Shown piece by piece: positions 25,734-34,403 of a stretch of DNA of 64,000 bases (positions are counted from its first letter, which is position 1; the number at the start of each line of letters is the position of its first letter). The stretch spans positions 62,001-126,000 of the forward strand of contig JAQBQE010000033.1 in assembly GCA_028287135.1 (NCBI GenBank), given 5' to 3'. The notes beneath the pieces are model-generated. The model was not told the DNA's origin. It did no database searches and worked only from the letters and a program-made list of their open reading frames with translations. A program made the translations under genes and the position numbers. The DNA comes from Myxococcales bacterium. GTDB taxonomy: Bacteria; Myxococcota_A; Polyangia; Haliangiales; Haliangiaceae.

Positions 25734-27479
25734 ATGTCGATAAAGCAGCTACCTCCGAGCCATGATGGCATTCACAGTGATGCTCCAGAGGGGAGTCAGA
25801 CTAGGCGTACGGCCCTCCTAGGCCTCTTCGGCACGTCGGCACTACTAGGCCTCGCCAGTTGCGTCGAGGCGACCACGGAGGGTTCAGCAGTCGACCTCGG
25901 AGAGACAACGAGCGCGGCTACTGGCACTACGATCGGATGGGCGGATCGCATTGGCACCATAGCGTCGCCTTTAGACCTGCGCACCATGACGCAGGGTCAG
26001 TACTCTATCGTCATTGCCAAGGGCTTCCATGTGCCAGGGGACGGAGGCGGTGGCGAGTTCCACTGGACAACGGATACTTCGACTCCCGATGACGGTGGCA
26101 CTGTAATCGTGAATAGTGACGTAATCTTGGATCTCATCCCCCGCACAGGATGCTGGAAGCGGCTAGCGGGATGTTCGAGTACTGCAGTCTCGTCGTCTTC
26201 CTCGATTGGCCCACTTCTCAACGTCAAGTGGTTTGGCGCAAAGGGCGACGGCATCAACAACGATGTCAATGCGATCCAGATGGCGGTCGACAAGTGCGGT
26301 TTAGCCGGCGGAGGAATCGTGTTCTTTCCCCCGGGGCGCTACAAGACACTGGCGCAGATCGTTGTGCAGAAGAACGGCGTCGTCCTGATGGGAACCGGAC
26401 ATTCTTCAGTGATCGCACCCGTTGGAGGATTCAATACCGTAGCATTCGGCGCCGCTGACACGAGTTACATCTACGGCTGTGGTCTGTTCGATCTCCTCTT
26501 CGAAGAGAGTGGAAAGACGTCCGGCCTCCTGTTGTCCGCAGTGCGTGTTGCGAAATTCACAGCCAGCCGTGTCCGCGGAGAGAGTGGCGTGAACGGCCTG
26601 CTGTTCAACATGTTCAATATTATCCGACTAAGCGAAGTGACTATCATCTCCTACCGCGGCGGCTTCGGCACTGCGAATCTTCGACTTACGAACATTTCCG
26701 AGGCGGGCGATGTCGCATGGATTCGCGACAGTCTGTTCAGCACAAACGGCCGCGTGCTCCCAACGGATCCACCGCTCAATTCGATGAAAGGGATCGACAT
26801 TGACGGCCACGTTCACACAGTCAATCTTGCGCGAGTCGGCGTTGGCAATGCTGGGGCCGAGGCCATCCACATCCGCAACTCTGTCGGTTCAGCAGAATTC
26901 CCCAAGTTCATCACTGCCTATGACTTGGAATTGGAATTTTCTCACAAGGAGTGTCTCCGACTCGACAAGGGCGAGAAGTGTTCTTTCGCTAGCAGCCTCA
27001 TCCACGGGTCCTACACCGCTGATAACGTTGTCGTCGGAACGACGTGCAGAAACATCGATTTTGCCGGCGGCTCCTCAACGGGTGCAAACAGGTCTGGAAT
27101 GGCAATCGATGGTCGCAACATCTCTGTCTCCGGCATGCGATTTTCCACCAACAACATGGGCGGAGGGGCGTATCCAGGAATTCTTCTGCAGGGGTCATGC
27201 AAAGGAGTGACGGTCACGGGGTGCAGGTCTGGTGAGTCAGATCCTGCCTCGTCGACAAACCCAGGCACTCAACGCTATGGACTCCAAGTCGACACCGGCG
27301 CAAAGGGTTTCAACATCACTGGAAACACTTTCTTGAACAACCAGTTTACAGGCGTTATTTTCGGGGGCAGCAATTCTGATTTTGTGTACGCAAACAATAT
27401 CGGCGTGCCCACTTTCCTGAATCCACAGCCAACAAATCACGTTAACGCGAACAATGTGAATGCGAACTATCTGGCGTGA
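25734..27479 (+). CDS. Exported beta-helix protein, pectate-lyase-superfamily-like
   Basis: 581 codons from the ATG at 25734, preceded by AAAGG. The N-terminus has twin arginines (Arg24-Arg25) before a hydrophobic stretch ending in LLGLASC, so it may be a Tat-exported lipoprotein with Cys43. The segment NVKWFGAKGDGINND near residue 165 is the usual start of a Pectate_lyase_3-type right-handed beta-helix, and the rest is Gly/Asn/Val-rich repeating strands ending in an Asn-rich tail. Such proteins bind or cleave polysaccharide, or act as tailspike-like surface proteins. Catalytic residues cannot be named. Composition is less GC-rich than the flanks. Confidence 0.78.
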   Translation: MSIKQLPPSHDGIHSDAPEGSQTRRTALLGLFGTSALLGLASCVEATTEGSAVDLGETTSAATGTTIGWADRIGTIASPLDLRTMTQGQYSIVIAKGFHVPGDGGGGEFHWTTDTSTPDDGGTVIVNSDVILDLIPRTGCWKRLAGCSSTAVSSSSSIGPLLNVKWFGAKGDGINNDVNAIQMAVDKCGLAGGGIVFFPPGRYKTLAQIVVQKNGVVLMGTGHSSVIAPVGGFNTVAFGAADTSYIYGCGLFDLLFEESGKTSGLLLSAVRVAKFTASRVRGESGVNGLLFNMFNIIRLSEVTIISYRGGFGTANLRLTNISEAGDVAWIRDSLFSTNGRVLPTDPPLNSMKGIDIDGHVHTVNLARVGVGNAGAEAIHIRNSVGSAEFPKFITAYDLELEFSHKECLRLDKGEKCSFASSLIHGSYTADNVVVGTTCRNIDFAGGSSTGANRSGMAIDGRNISVSGMRFSTNNMGGGAYPGILLQGSCKGVTVTGCRSGESDPASSTNPGTQRYGLQVDTGAKGFNITGNTFLNNQFTGVIFGGSNSDFVYANNIGVPTFLNPQPTNHVNANNVNANYLA

Positions 27480-27645
27480 TTGCTGGTCCTTCGACGAGCT
27501 CGCTTGGTCACGCAAGGCTGAAGAATCCGGGCGCGGATTGCGTTGGTAATCGGCGCCTCATTCGCCGAGCACACGCGCACACGCTGGACGTGCTCGCCAA
27601 AAGCTAGAACACGCGTTGTGTCCGATCTTCACTCTGGCGACGACG

Positions 27646-27900
27646 ATGCGACGCAAGAGCAAGTTTGCGAATGAGCAGAGCATTCGCGCGCTGCGAGAGA
27701 GCGACGGCGGCGCGAAACAGGGCGACGTTGCGCGTCGCCTCGGCGTGACCGAGCAGACCATCTACCGCTGGAAGGAGCGGCTCGGTGGGATGCAGGTCAA
27801 CTGGATCAAGGAACTAAAACGAAGAACGGCCATACGCCGCACTTGGGGGACTCACGCCTCTCGAGTACGAAACGAGATCAACTTCGGACATCACGCGTGA
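27646..27900 (+). pseudogene. IS3-family transposase OrfA remnant
   Basis: From the ATG at 27646 the peptide MRRKSKFANEQSIRALRES, then QGDVARRLGVTEQTIYRWKERLGGM, is the helix-turn-helix half of an IS3-family (IS407-like) OrfA. Family resemblance stops at about residue 55; the remaining 30 residues are unrelated, and no OrfB follows. It is a leftover of an insertion sequence at the right part of the island. Confidence 0.8.
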
Positions 27901-28014
27901 CATAGATCCGGGGGCACGCCCCGGTTGAACGCACGTGCCGACTGAGATCAAACTTCTGACATCACGCGTGGCGTAGATCCCGGGGCACGTCCCGCTTGAA
28001 CGCACATGCCGACT
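27874..28014. repeat. Tandem direct repeat of about 70 bp, two copies
   Basis: Copy one at 27874-27943 and copy two at 27944-28014 both run from GAGATCAA to GCCGACT, sharing ATCACGCGTG, TAGATCC, GGGGCACG and TTGAACGCAC, with about a dozen differences and one extra base. It lies directly behind the transposase remnant. No coding or known structural role is seen. Confidence 0.75.
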
Positions 28015-28110
28015 GGCCGCCAAGTCAACTCTCCCGCTCTCGTGGCTCGTACCCATCGGCGATCGGGCGTATGCAGCGTAGCTCCGCTACGACGAAAGCG
28101 CGCTGCGATC

Positions 28111-28248
28111 GCAACAACTGCGACGTTGATGTCGTGGTGATGTGAATCGCCACACGCAGCACTCGTGATCGCGGGATGTACGATGAGATACGCAGCGACT
28201 GGCAACAACTGTGACGAAGATGTCGTGGCGATGTGAACCAGCGCACGC
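28111..28248. repeat. Pair of 47-bp direct repeats in the gap before 28275
   Basis: 28111-28157 and 28202-28248 both begin GCAACAACTG and contain GATGTCGTGG and ATGTGAA, with about 39 of 47 bases equal. The last 19 bases of the second copy recur with one mismatch at 25594-25612. The stretch 27901-28274 otherwise holds no gene. Confidence 0.65.
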
Positions 28249-28274
28249 GGTGATCGATCCGAACCGCGCTGGCG

Positions 28275-30428
28275 TTGACCGATCTCGTCGCGCGCTCGAA
28301 GGTGACAGTCGTGATCGCGGGCGTGCTGGTGCGGCTGAATCTTACGATCCTGTCACTCGCGACGGCATTGCATGCATTCGATGAGCGGCTGTTCGCCGTG
28401 CGGCTGAGCTCGACCGTTCAGCCCGACTCGCTCATCCACTACAACATGCTGCTCGCGTGGTGGCGCCACGGCGACTCGCCGCGCGGCTTCACGCTCACGC
28501 CATCGCCGTACTTCATTGACATGCTGATCGAGTTCCCGATCATGCTGCTCGCGCCGGACTTCGAACGATTCTCGTATGCGCTGGCGTGCGCGTACGCCCT
28601 GCTGATCTTTGCGTCGCTCTATCTGATCCTGCGAATCGCTCTCGAGTGCGGACCTACGTTCGCGATCGCGGTCACCGCCGTGTCCATCGTGGCGTTCTAC
28701 AAGCTCGCACCGTGGCACTTCATCACGCACGTGTTCGTGGTCAACCACACCTCCGAGCTGTTCACCACGCTGGGCGTGCTGGCGCTCGTCCACGCGTGGT
28801 TCCGGCCGAGTGCACCACGGAGATCCTACGCACCCTATGTATACGCACTGGTCGTGACGGCCTGCGTGGCGTCGAGCCCGTTCTTCATCGCGACGTATTG
28901 CGTACCTTCGGCGATCGCCGCGGTCGCGATCCTGGGGACCGAGTACCTGAACCGGCGGCGCCTGATCTGGTTCCTCGGGCTCACGGCGATCGGCGCGATG
29001 GTCGGATTGATCTCGCTCGCGATCCTCTCTCGCTACGCGTGGCCGGTCCGCAACGACCACTACCAGGTCTGGTGGAAGAGCTACCGCACCTTCCGACACA
29101 CGTTGATCGCGGAGGCAGGCGGCATCCGGGTGTTCTGGGCGACCGTGGTCGCCATGGCCGCCTCGACCGGGCTCGTGATCGCCGGCAGGCGCAACCGCCG
29201 GTGGTCGCTCTCCACGACCTTCCTGCTGGCGTTCCTTCCCGCCTGTGTCGTTGCTTCCGTCGGAATCCCGATCAAGCGAGGAGCGTTCGATGGCGCGTAC
29301 GCGTTTCGCTACGTCACCCTGCCCTGGCTGCTGGTGGTCTCGTTCTATGTCGCTACAGCCGCGCGACTCGCAAAGTCCGTCGTGGTGGCCGTTCTGCGCA
29401 GGCGACCACACCGCCCGACGCCACGCTGGCTGCCATGGTGCGCGACGTCTCTCGGCGCAGCCGGTATCGCGCTGATCTCGACGTTCCACGGCTCCCTGAC
29501 GATGTACGACGATGCGAGCTGGACGTCGCCGACAATTCGCTGCTTCCGCGACGCAGAGCAACGTGGCGACGTCCGGGACGGCCTGGCGACCTGGGCGCTC
29601 GGCCGCTACCTGAACGCAGCGAGGTACGCACCCGACTGGAGCTCGCCCCACGTGATCGTTCAGATGCGGGTGCAACCAGAGCATCCACCGTCCGTCGACC
29701 CACGGGACAACAACCTGGTCTGGTTTGACCGCAGCTACCGGGGCGGGAACGGGCAGCTGAACTTCGTCGCCACGCACCTACTTCTCGACGACGATCTGCG
29801 GTTCTTCCGCGATCGGATCGGCGTTCCCGATCGCACCATCACCTGCCCGACCCCGATCAACTTCCGATTCGATGGCAAGCCCACCTTCGAGCTGTGGATC
29901 TGGGACCGCGTCGACGCGCAGCGGAAGCTCAGCGACCTCGTCATGCATGACAACCTGCGGAGCCCGTTCGCCCCGGTGATCGGAGACAGCCGGATGTCGA
30001 TCGATCCCATATGGGGCATGCGCGGCGTTCCGGCGATGAGCGAGCTGGTAGATGGCCATCGGGTGTGGCGTCGCAGCGCACATCGCGCTGACGAGATGTT
30101 CGCAGCGATCAATGCGATGTGGCTGCCGAGCGGCCACTACCGACTCGAGCTCGACGTCTCGACTGTCGCGAGCGCTGACGGTGCGGCACCCGTGGCCGAG
30201 GTCCAGGTGCATCAGGAGCTACACGGAGAGATCGCGCGGTTCTCGATCGCAGCGAGGACCAGCCACGCTGCATTCGACCTGGACATCGTCAGCCGAGGCG
30301 GCGCCACCTCCGGCGATGCGATCGAAGTCTATCTCTACGCACGAGAGGCAGAATTGATCGAGATCTCGGGCGCCACACTCACGCTCGTCGAGCCCCAAGG
30401 CATCGATCCCTTCCAGATCTTCCGATGA
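28275..30428 (+). CDS. Large polytopic membrane protein with C-terminal soluble domain
   Basis: 717 codons if the TTG at 28275 is the start. A GTG at 28302 is an alternative, and no ATG occurs until well inside the first loop. Around ten hydrophobic segments fill residues 1-420. The first outside loop has QPDSLIHYNMLLAWW and later SPYFIDMLIEFP. The last 300 residues are soluble and probably beta-rich (WLPSGHYRLELDVST). This layout is that of membrane-bound glycosyltransferase-like proteins in surface-glycan loci. It is the first gene right of the low-GC island and stands alone before the convergent small gene at 30445. Confidence 0.65.
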   Translation: MTDLVARSKVTVVIAGVLVRLNLTILSLATALHAFDERLFAVRLSSTVQPDSLIHYNMLLAWWRHGDSPRGFTLTPSPYFIDMLIEFPIMLLAPDFERFSYALACAYALLIFASLYLILRIALECGPTFAIAVTAVSIVAFYKLAPWHFITHVFVVNHTSELFTTLGVLALVHAWFRPSAPRRSYAPYVYALVVTACVASSPFFIATYCVPSAIAAVAILGTEYLNRRRLIWFLGLTAIGAMVGLISLAILSRYAWPVRNDHYQVWWKSYRTFRHTLIAEAGGIRVFWATVVAMAASTGLVIAGRRNRRWSLSTTFLLAFLPACVVASVGIPIKRGAFDGAYAFRYVTLPWLLVVSFYVATAARLAKSVVVAVLRRRPHRPTPRWLPWCATSLGAAGIALISTFHGSLTMYDDASWTSPTIRCFRDAEQRGDVRDGLATWALGRYLNAARYAPDWSSPHVIVQMRVQPEHPPSVDPRDNNLVWFDRSYRGGNGQLNFVATHLLLDDDLRFFRDRIGVPDRTITCPTPINFRFDGKPTFELWIWDRVDAQRKLSDLVMHDNLRSPFAPVIGDSRMSIDPIWGMRGVPAMSELVDGHRVWRRSAHRADEMFAAINAMWLPSGHYRLELDVSTVASADGAAPVAEVQVHQELHGEIARFSIAARTSHAAFDLDIVSRGGATSGDAIEVYLYAREAELIEISGATLTLVEPQGIDPFQIFR

Positions 30429-30444
30429 GCGCGCCGCCGAGGAG

Positions 30445-30753
30445 TCACGGCACGTCGTAGATGGTCGCCGGTACCTCACCGAACGCGGCGCAATGGCCGC
30501 TCGTATCGCAGCCACCCGAGGTGACCACGCGGCCGCCCGGCACGACCCACAGGCTCCCCGGGCTCGGGAACGTCAGCTCGCAGGTCGCCGTGCACGAGGA
30601 CTCGCGAGCCGGGTCCCTCGGATCGAACACCGTCACCGAGCCCGAGCCGCCACCGCTGAACGTGATGCGCACGGTCGTCGGTGCATCTGCTGCAAGCGCC
30701 GCGATACCCAATGCGATTGGCAACGACCGCGACAGCGGTGTCATGCCGCGCAT
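30445..30753 (-). CDS. Small exported protein of unknown function
   Basis: 102 codons from the ATG at 30753, with a second ATG three codons later. The N-terminus is a signal peptide (SLPIALGIAALAADA). The mature part is short, Gly/Ser-rich, with four cysteines in two pairs (SSCTATC and GGCDTSGHC) and beta-strand-like stretches (VRITFSGGGSGSVTVF). It is not recognised. It is divergent from the heptose kinase gene at 30889 and convergent with the membrane protein ending at 30428. Confidence 0.6.
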   Translation of the reverse strand: MRGMTPLSRSLPIALGIAALAADAPTTVRITFSGGGSGSVTVFDPRDPARESSCTATCELTFPSPGSLWVVPGGRVVTSGGCDTSGHCAAFGEVPATIYDVP

Positions 30754-30888
30754 CGAGCTTGTTGCATGCCGTGGCGCGACCGGTCGTGGAGTCCGTGGAT
30801 GCTTCGCCCGTTCAGGCAGCAGATCCTCTGACCTGTCGCCCTGGCCGATGTTTGCAACCTCGACGGAACCGGGATACCAACGAGTTAG

Positions 30889-31863
30889 ATGCAGCACCTC
30901 CGTGCCGTCCTGGAGCAGCTGGGTGGTTGCCGCGTGCTCATCGTCGGCGACGTGATGCTCGACGAGTACGTCAGGGGCGAGGTCTCGCGCATCTCCCCGG
31001 AGGCGCCGGTGCCGGTACTAGAGGTCCGCGAGGTGCGCTCGAGCGATGTCCGGCTCGGCGGTGCTGCGAACGCCGCAGCGAATATCCAGGCGCTCGGCGG
31101 CAAGGCGTCGCTGGTCGGGGTTGTTGGCACGGACGACTCCGCCGACGCGATGCGCAAGCACCTCGAGGAGCACGGCATCGCGCGGTTGCTGGTCCCTGAT
31201 CCGAGCCGCCCGACGAGCAAGAAGACTCGCCTGGTCGCGCAGCAACAGCAGATCGTCCGCGTCGACTACGAGAAGCGCACACCTGTCAGCGGCGCGGTAG
31301 CCGAGAAGATCAAGCGTGAGATCCTGGGCAGCCTCCCCGACGTCCACGCGGTAGTGCTCTCGGATTACGCCAAGGGCGTGGTTACGCCAGAGATCGCGCA
31401 GTTCGCGATCGCCGCCGCACGTAAGGCGAACCTGCCCGTGATCGTCGACCCCAAGCAGCGCGACTTCGCCGTTTACCGCGGCGCAACGGTGCTCACGCCC
31501 AACCTTCACGAGCTCGAGGTCGCCGCGCCATCGGGTGGTCCGTTCGATCTCGAGCGGTCGGTGGCCAAGCTGCTGCCAACGCTCGAAGGCGCGGCGCTAC
31601 TGGTGACTCGTAGCGCGGACGGTATGACCCTGTATCGCGCCGATCGCCCGTCGCATCACGTGCCGGCGGTCGCGAAGGAAGTGTTCGACGTGACCGGTGC
31701 CGGCGACACCGTCGTCGCGATGATCGCGCTGGCGCTCGCCGCCCGGGTCTCGTTCGAGCACGCGCTCGAGCTCGCGAGCATCGCTGCCGCGATCAGCGTG
31801 TCCAAGCGCGGCACGTCAACAGTGACCCCGGCCGAGCTCCTCGCTGCCCTCGACGCCGGATGA
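30889..31863 (+). CDS. hldA: D-glycero-beta-D-manno-heptose-7-phosphate kinase
   Basis: 324 codons from the ATG at 30889. The PfkB/ribokinase-type kinase has VLIVGDVMLDEYVRGEVSRI near residue 16, SDVRLGGAANAAANI near 52, VVDPK in the middle and the anion-hole/catalytic GAGDTVVA near 265. It matches domain I of HldE (RfaE) without the adenylyltransferase domain, which here is fused to GmhA at 18049-19116. It would make heptose-1,7-bisphosphate for GmhB. It overlaps the next membrane-protein gene by ATGA although it sits about 11 kb from the rest of the heptose genes. Confidence 0.9.
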   Translation: MQHLRAVLEQLGGCRVLIVGDVMLDEYVRGEVSRISPEAPVPVLEVREVRSSDVRLGGAANAAANIQALGGKASLVGVVGTDDSADAMRKHLEEHGIARLLVPDPSRPTSKKTRLVAQQQQIVRVDYEKRTPVSGAVAEKIKREILGSLPDVHAVVLSDYAKGVVTPEIAQFAIAAARKANLPVIVDPKQRDFAVYRGATVLTPNLHELEVAAPSGGPFDLERSVAKLLPTLEGAALLVTRSADGMTLYRADRPSHHVPAVAKEVFDVTGAGDTVVAMIALALAARVSFEHALELASIAAAISVSKRGTSTVTPAELLAALDAG

Positions 31864-34403
31864 TCGACCCCGCGACACGCGCGACCTCCGGCGGTGGGGC
31901 CGCTCGCGTCGGTGCGATCGTCGCGGTCGTCGCACTCGGGTTCGCCGGGTTCGCATGGTCCGACACCGTGCTGCGCGGCGGCATCGCGTGGCTCGCGTTC
32001 CTGTGGTTCGTGCTGTCGGGCTGGGGCTTCCTCGTCGTGCGAGCGGCGCGCGTCGACGATCCTGACGGCGGGCTGCGCGCGCTGTGGGGCGCGTGCGGCT
32101 ACCTCGCCGTAGCGGGCTGGATGCTCGCGCTCGGTATGCTGACCCGGCCGGTCGTGCTGGTCCTGATCGCTGCGGGGGTGGCGGGGTTTGCGTGGCGCGA
32201 GCTGACCACGCCGGTCGCGAGCTGGCACCGCGCGCGCACCGCGGCTCGATCACTGCGCGCGAACCAGGGGCTCGCAACGATCGTCGTCGTGCTGTCGGCG
32301 ATCGCGCTGCTCCACGTCCTCGGTGCGGTGTCGGCGCTCGATCGCAACCCGTGGGACGACGACGTCGCCTACACGCCGTTCGTCAAGCGCCTGCTCGATA
32401 CCGGCAACCTGATCGAGCCGTTCTCGTTCCGCCGGCTCGGTGCGTACGGCGGGCAGACCGTGCTGCAGGCGCTCGCCGGTGCGCGCGGCTCGCTCGCGAA
32501 CGTCCACCTGATCGACAAGGGGCTGTGCTTCGTGGTCGCGCTGTCGCTGCTGGTCGGCTACGCGCGCAGACTGCGCACGCAGCACCTGTGGACGATCCTC
32601 GTCGTGCTCGTCCTCGTGCTGTTGCCAGATACCTCGATCAACACGGCGAGCTACTGGAGTGGTGCCGCGCTGCTGATCGGCCTGTATCGCACCGTCGCGC
32701 TCGAGCGGTGGTCCCTGGTCGGGCTCGTCGGCGCCGCGGCCTGCACCCTCCGCCAGAACTACATTGCACTGACGATCCTGTTCGTCGGGATCGCCCTGCT
32801 CTCGCAGCTCACCGCGGAGGCGCGCGCCAGCTCGTGGCGCGAATCCTGGCGCGCGCAGCGCCGCACCTGGTTCGTGTGCGCGGGCATCGCGCTCGTCGTG
32901 ATCGTGCCGTACTGGATCGCGGCGTACCGCTCGAACGGAACGTTCCTGTTCCCGTACATGCAGGGGACGTGGAACGCGAACGTCTCGCTGCGCGCCACCG
33001 CGCCGACGTGGACCGACGAGCTGCAGTTCTTCGTCTGGTGTCTGATCGAGACCCAGCCGCTGGTGATCCTCCCGCCGCTGTTCGCGGTGATCGTGTTCAC
33101 CAAGGACACCCGGCGAACGCGCCCGCTGATCGCGCTGCTCGTCGCCAACGCGGTCGTACTCGCGCTGATGGCGCACAGCTTCGTCGGCTCGGATGCCAAT
33201 CACCTGTGGCGCTACGCGTTCGCGGGCGCGGTCACGCTGCTCGCCGTGTTCGCGCTCGAGGTCGGCGCGGCCGACGACACGCCGGTCAAGCTCGTGCCGC
33301 TCGGCACGTGGGTACTCCTCGCGTCGCTGCTGCTCCAGCTCACCGTCGGCAGCGGTGCGCTCGCGAAGCGCTACGCACAGATGTTCGGCGACCTCCGCGA
33401 AGCCTCGCTGATCGATCGCCACGGTGATCCGGGCGTGCAGGCGGAGCGTGCACGCTATGCAGCGCTGCAGGCCGCGCTGCCCACCGGTGTTCGCGTCGCG
33501 GTGATGCTCGACGACCCAGCCTACCTCGACTTCCGCCGTAACCAGATCTTCAATCTCGACACCCCGGGATACGCGAGCTTGCGTCCCGGGATGCCCGCGT
33601 TCGAGGGGCCCGAGGCGGTGCGCCGCTACCTTATCGAGCGCGGCATCCGCTACGTCGCGTTCGTCCGCTCGGATGTCTCGCGGTACTTCTATCGCCGCCC
33701 GTTCTGGATCTGGCGCATCTTCAACGATGCCGAGATCTTTCAGGTGATGAGCGCGTACACGATCGATGCGATCGACACGTTCGCCTCGCTCGCCACCACG
33801 ACCACCGTGCTCCATGACCGCGATGGCCTGGTCGCCCTCGATCTCGGCGAGGCCGCGCCGACCGAGGCGAGCGTCGACGCGCCGCATGTCGATCGCCGCG
33901 CCGCGTACGTCCGCGCGCTCGCCGATCGCGAACAGCTCCATGACGCGTGGTCGCTCAACACCCGCGACAACATCCTGTTCGAGGACGGGCTCACCGGGCT
34001 CGTGTTCCTCGACGACCGCGCTGGCGAGCCTGCCTGGTACGAGGTGCTGCATCCGCCGGGCAAGGAGCCCGTACGCGGCAAGGCAGCGCGCTGGCTGTAT
34101 CGCCGAGCCCACCTCCGCGTCCGCGGCGATCGCGACATGCGGCTCGTCCTCCGCGGCACGCTCAACATGGCGGTGATCCACACACGGCCCCGGCTTGACG
34201 TCTCGCTCGACGGTCAGCTGCTGGCCTCGGTGGTCGCCGACGAGCACGGCGCGTTCGTCATCGACGTCGTGGTGCCGCGCGCCGTGCTGACCCACGGCTG
34301 GAGCGACCTCTACCTGGTGTTCAACTCGATCTCCGAGCCACAGAAGGAGGTTCGCGATCTGCGCGCCGCCCGGCTCGAGAACGTGGAGTGGGAGCCAAAG
34401 TGA
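31860..34403 (+). CDS. Very large polytopic membrane protein, GT-C-like
   Basis: 847 codons from the ATG at 31860, overlapping the hldA stop. Around twelve hydrophobic segments lie in the first 500 residues. The first large outside loop carries NPWDDDVAYTPFVKRLLDTG, an acidic cluster like the catalytic loop of GT-C transferases, then FSFRRLGAYGGQ. Residues 520-847 are soluble, beta-rich and face outward if topology is conventional. The next gene, joined by GTGA, has the same loop (RPFDDDGNHLAQLQRLIDTG), so the two are related. A lipid-linked-sugar transfer role is inferred. Confidence 0.7.
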   Translation: MIDPATRATSGGGAARVGAIVAVVALGFAGFAWSDTVLRGGIAWLAFLWFVLSGWGFLVVRAARVDDPDGGLRALWGACGYLAVAGWMLALGMLTRPVVLVLIAAGVAGFAWRELTTPVASWHRARTAARSLRANQGLATIVVVLSAIALLHVLGAVSALDRNPWDDDVAYTPFVKRLLDTGNLIEPFSFRRLGAYGGQTVLQALAGARGSLANVHLIDKGLCFVVALSLLVGYARRLRTQHLWTILVVLVLVLLPDTSINTASYWSGAALLIGLYRTVALERWSLVGLVGAAACTLRQNYIALTILFVGIALLSQLTAEARASSWRESWRAQRRTWFVCAGIALVVIVPYWIAAYRSNGTFLFPYMQGTWNANVSLRATAPTWTDELQFFVWCLIETQPLVILPPLFAVIVFTKDTRRTRPLIALLVANAVVLALMAHSFVGSDANHLWRYAFAGAVTLLAVFALEVGAADDTPVKLVPLGTWVLLASLLLQLTVGSGALAKRYAQMFGDLREASLIDRHGDPGVQAERARYAALQAALPTGVRVAVMLDDPAYLDFRRNQIFNLDTPGYASLRPGMPAFEGPEAVRRYLIERGIRYVAFVRSDVSRYFYRRPFWIWRIFNDAEIFQVMSAYTIDAIDTFASLATTTTVLHDRDGLVALDLGEAAPTEASVDAPHVDRRAAYVRALADREQLHDAWSLNTRDNILFEDGLTGLVFLDDRAGEPAWYEVLHPPGKEPVRGKAARWLYRRAHLRVRGDRDMRLVLRGTLNMAVIHTRPRLDVSLDGQLLASVVADEHGAFVIDVVVPRAVLTHGWSDLYLVFNSISEPQKEVRDLRAARLENVEWEPK

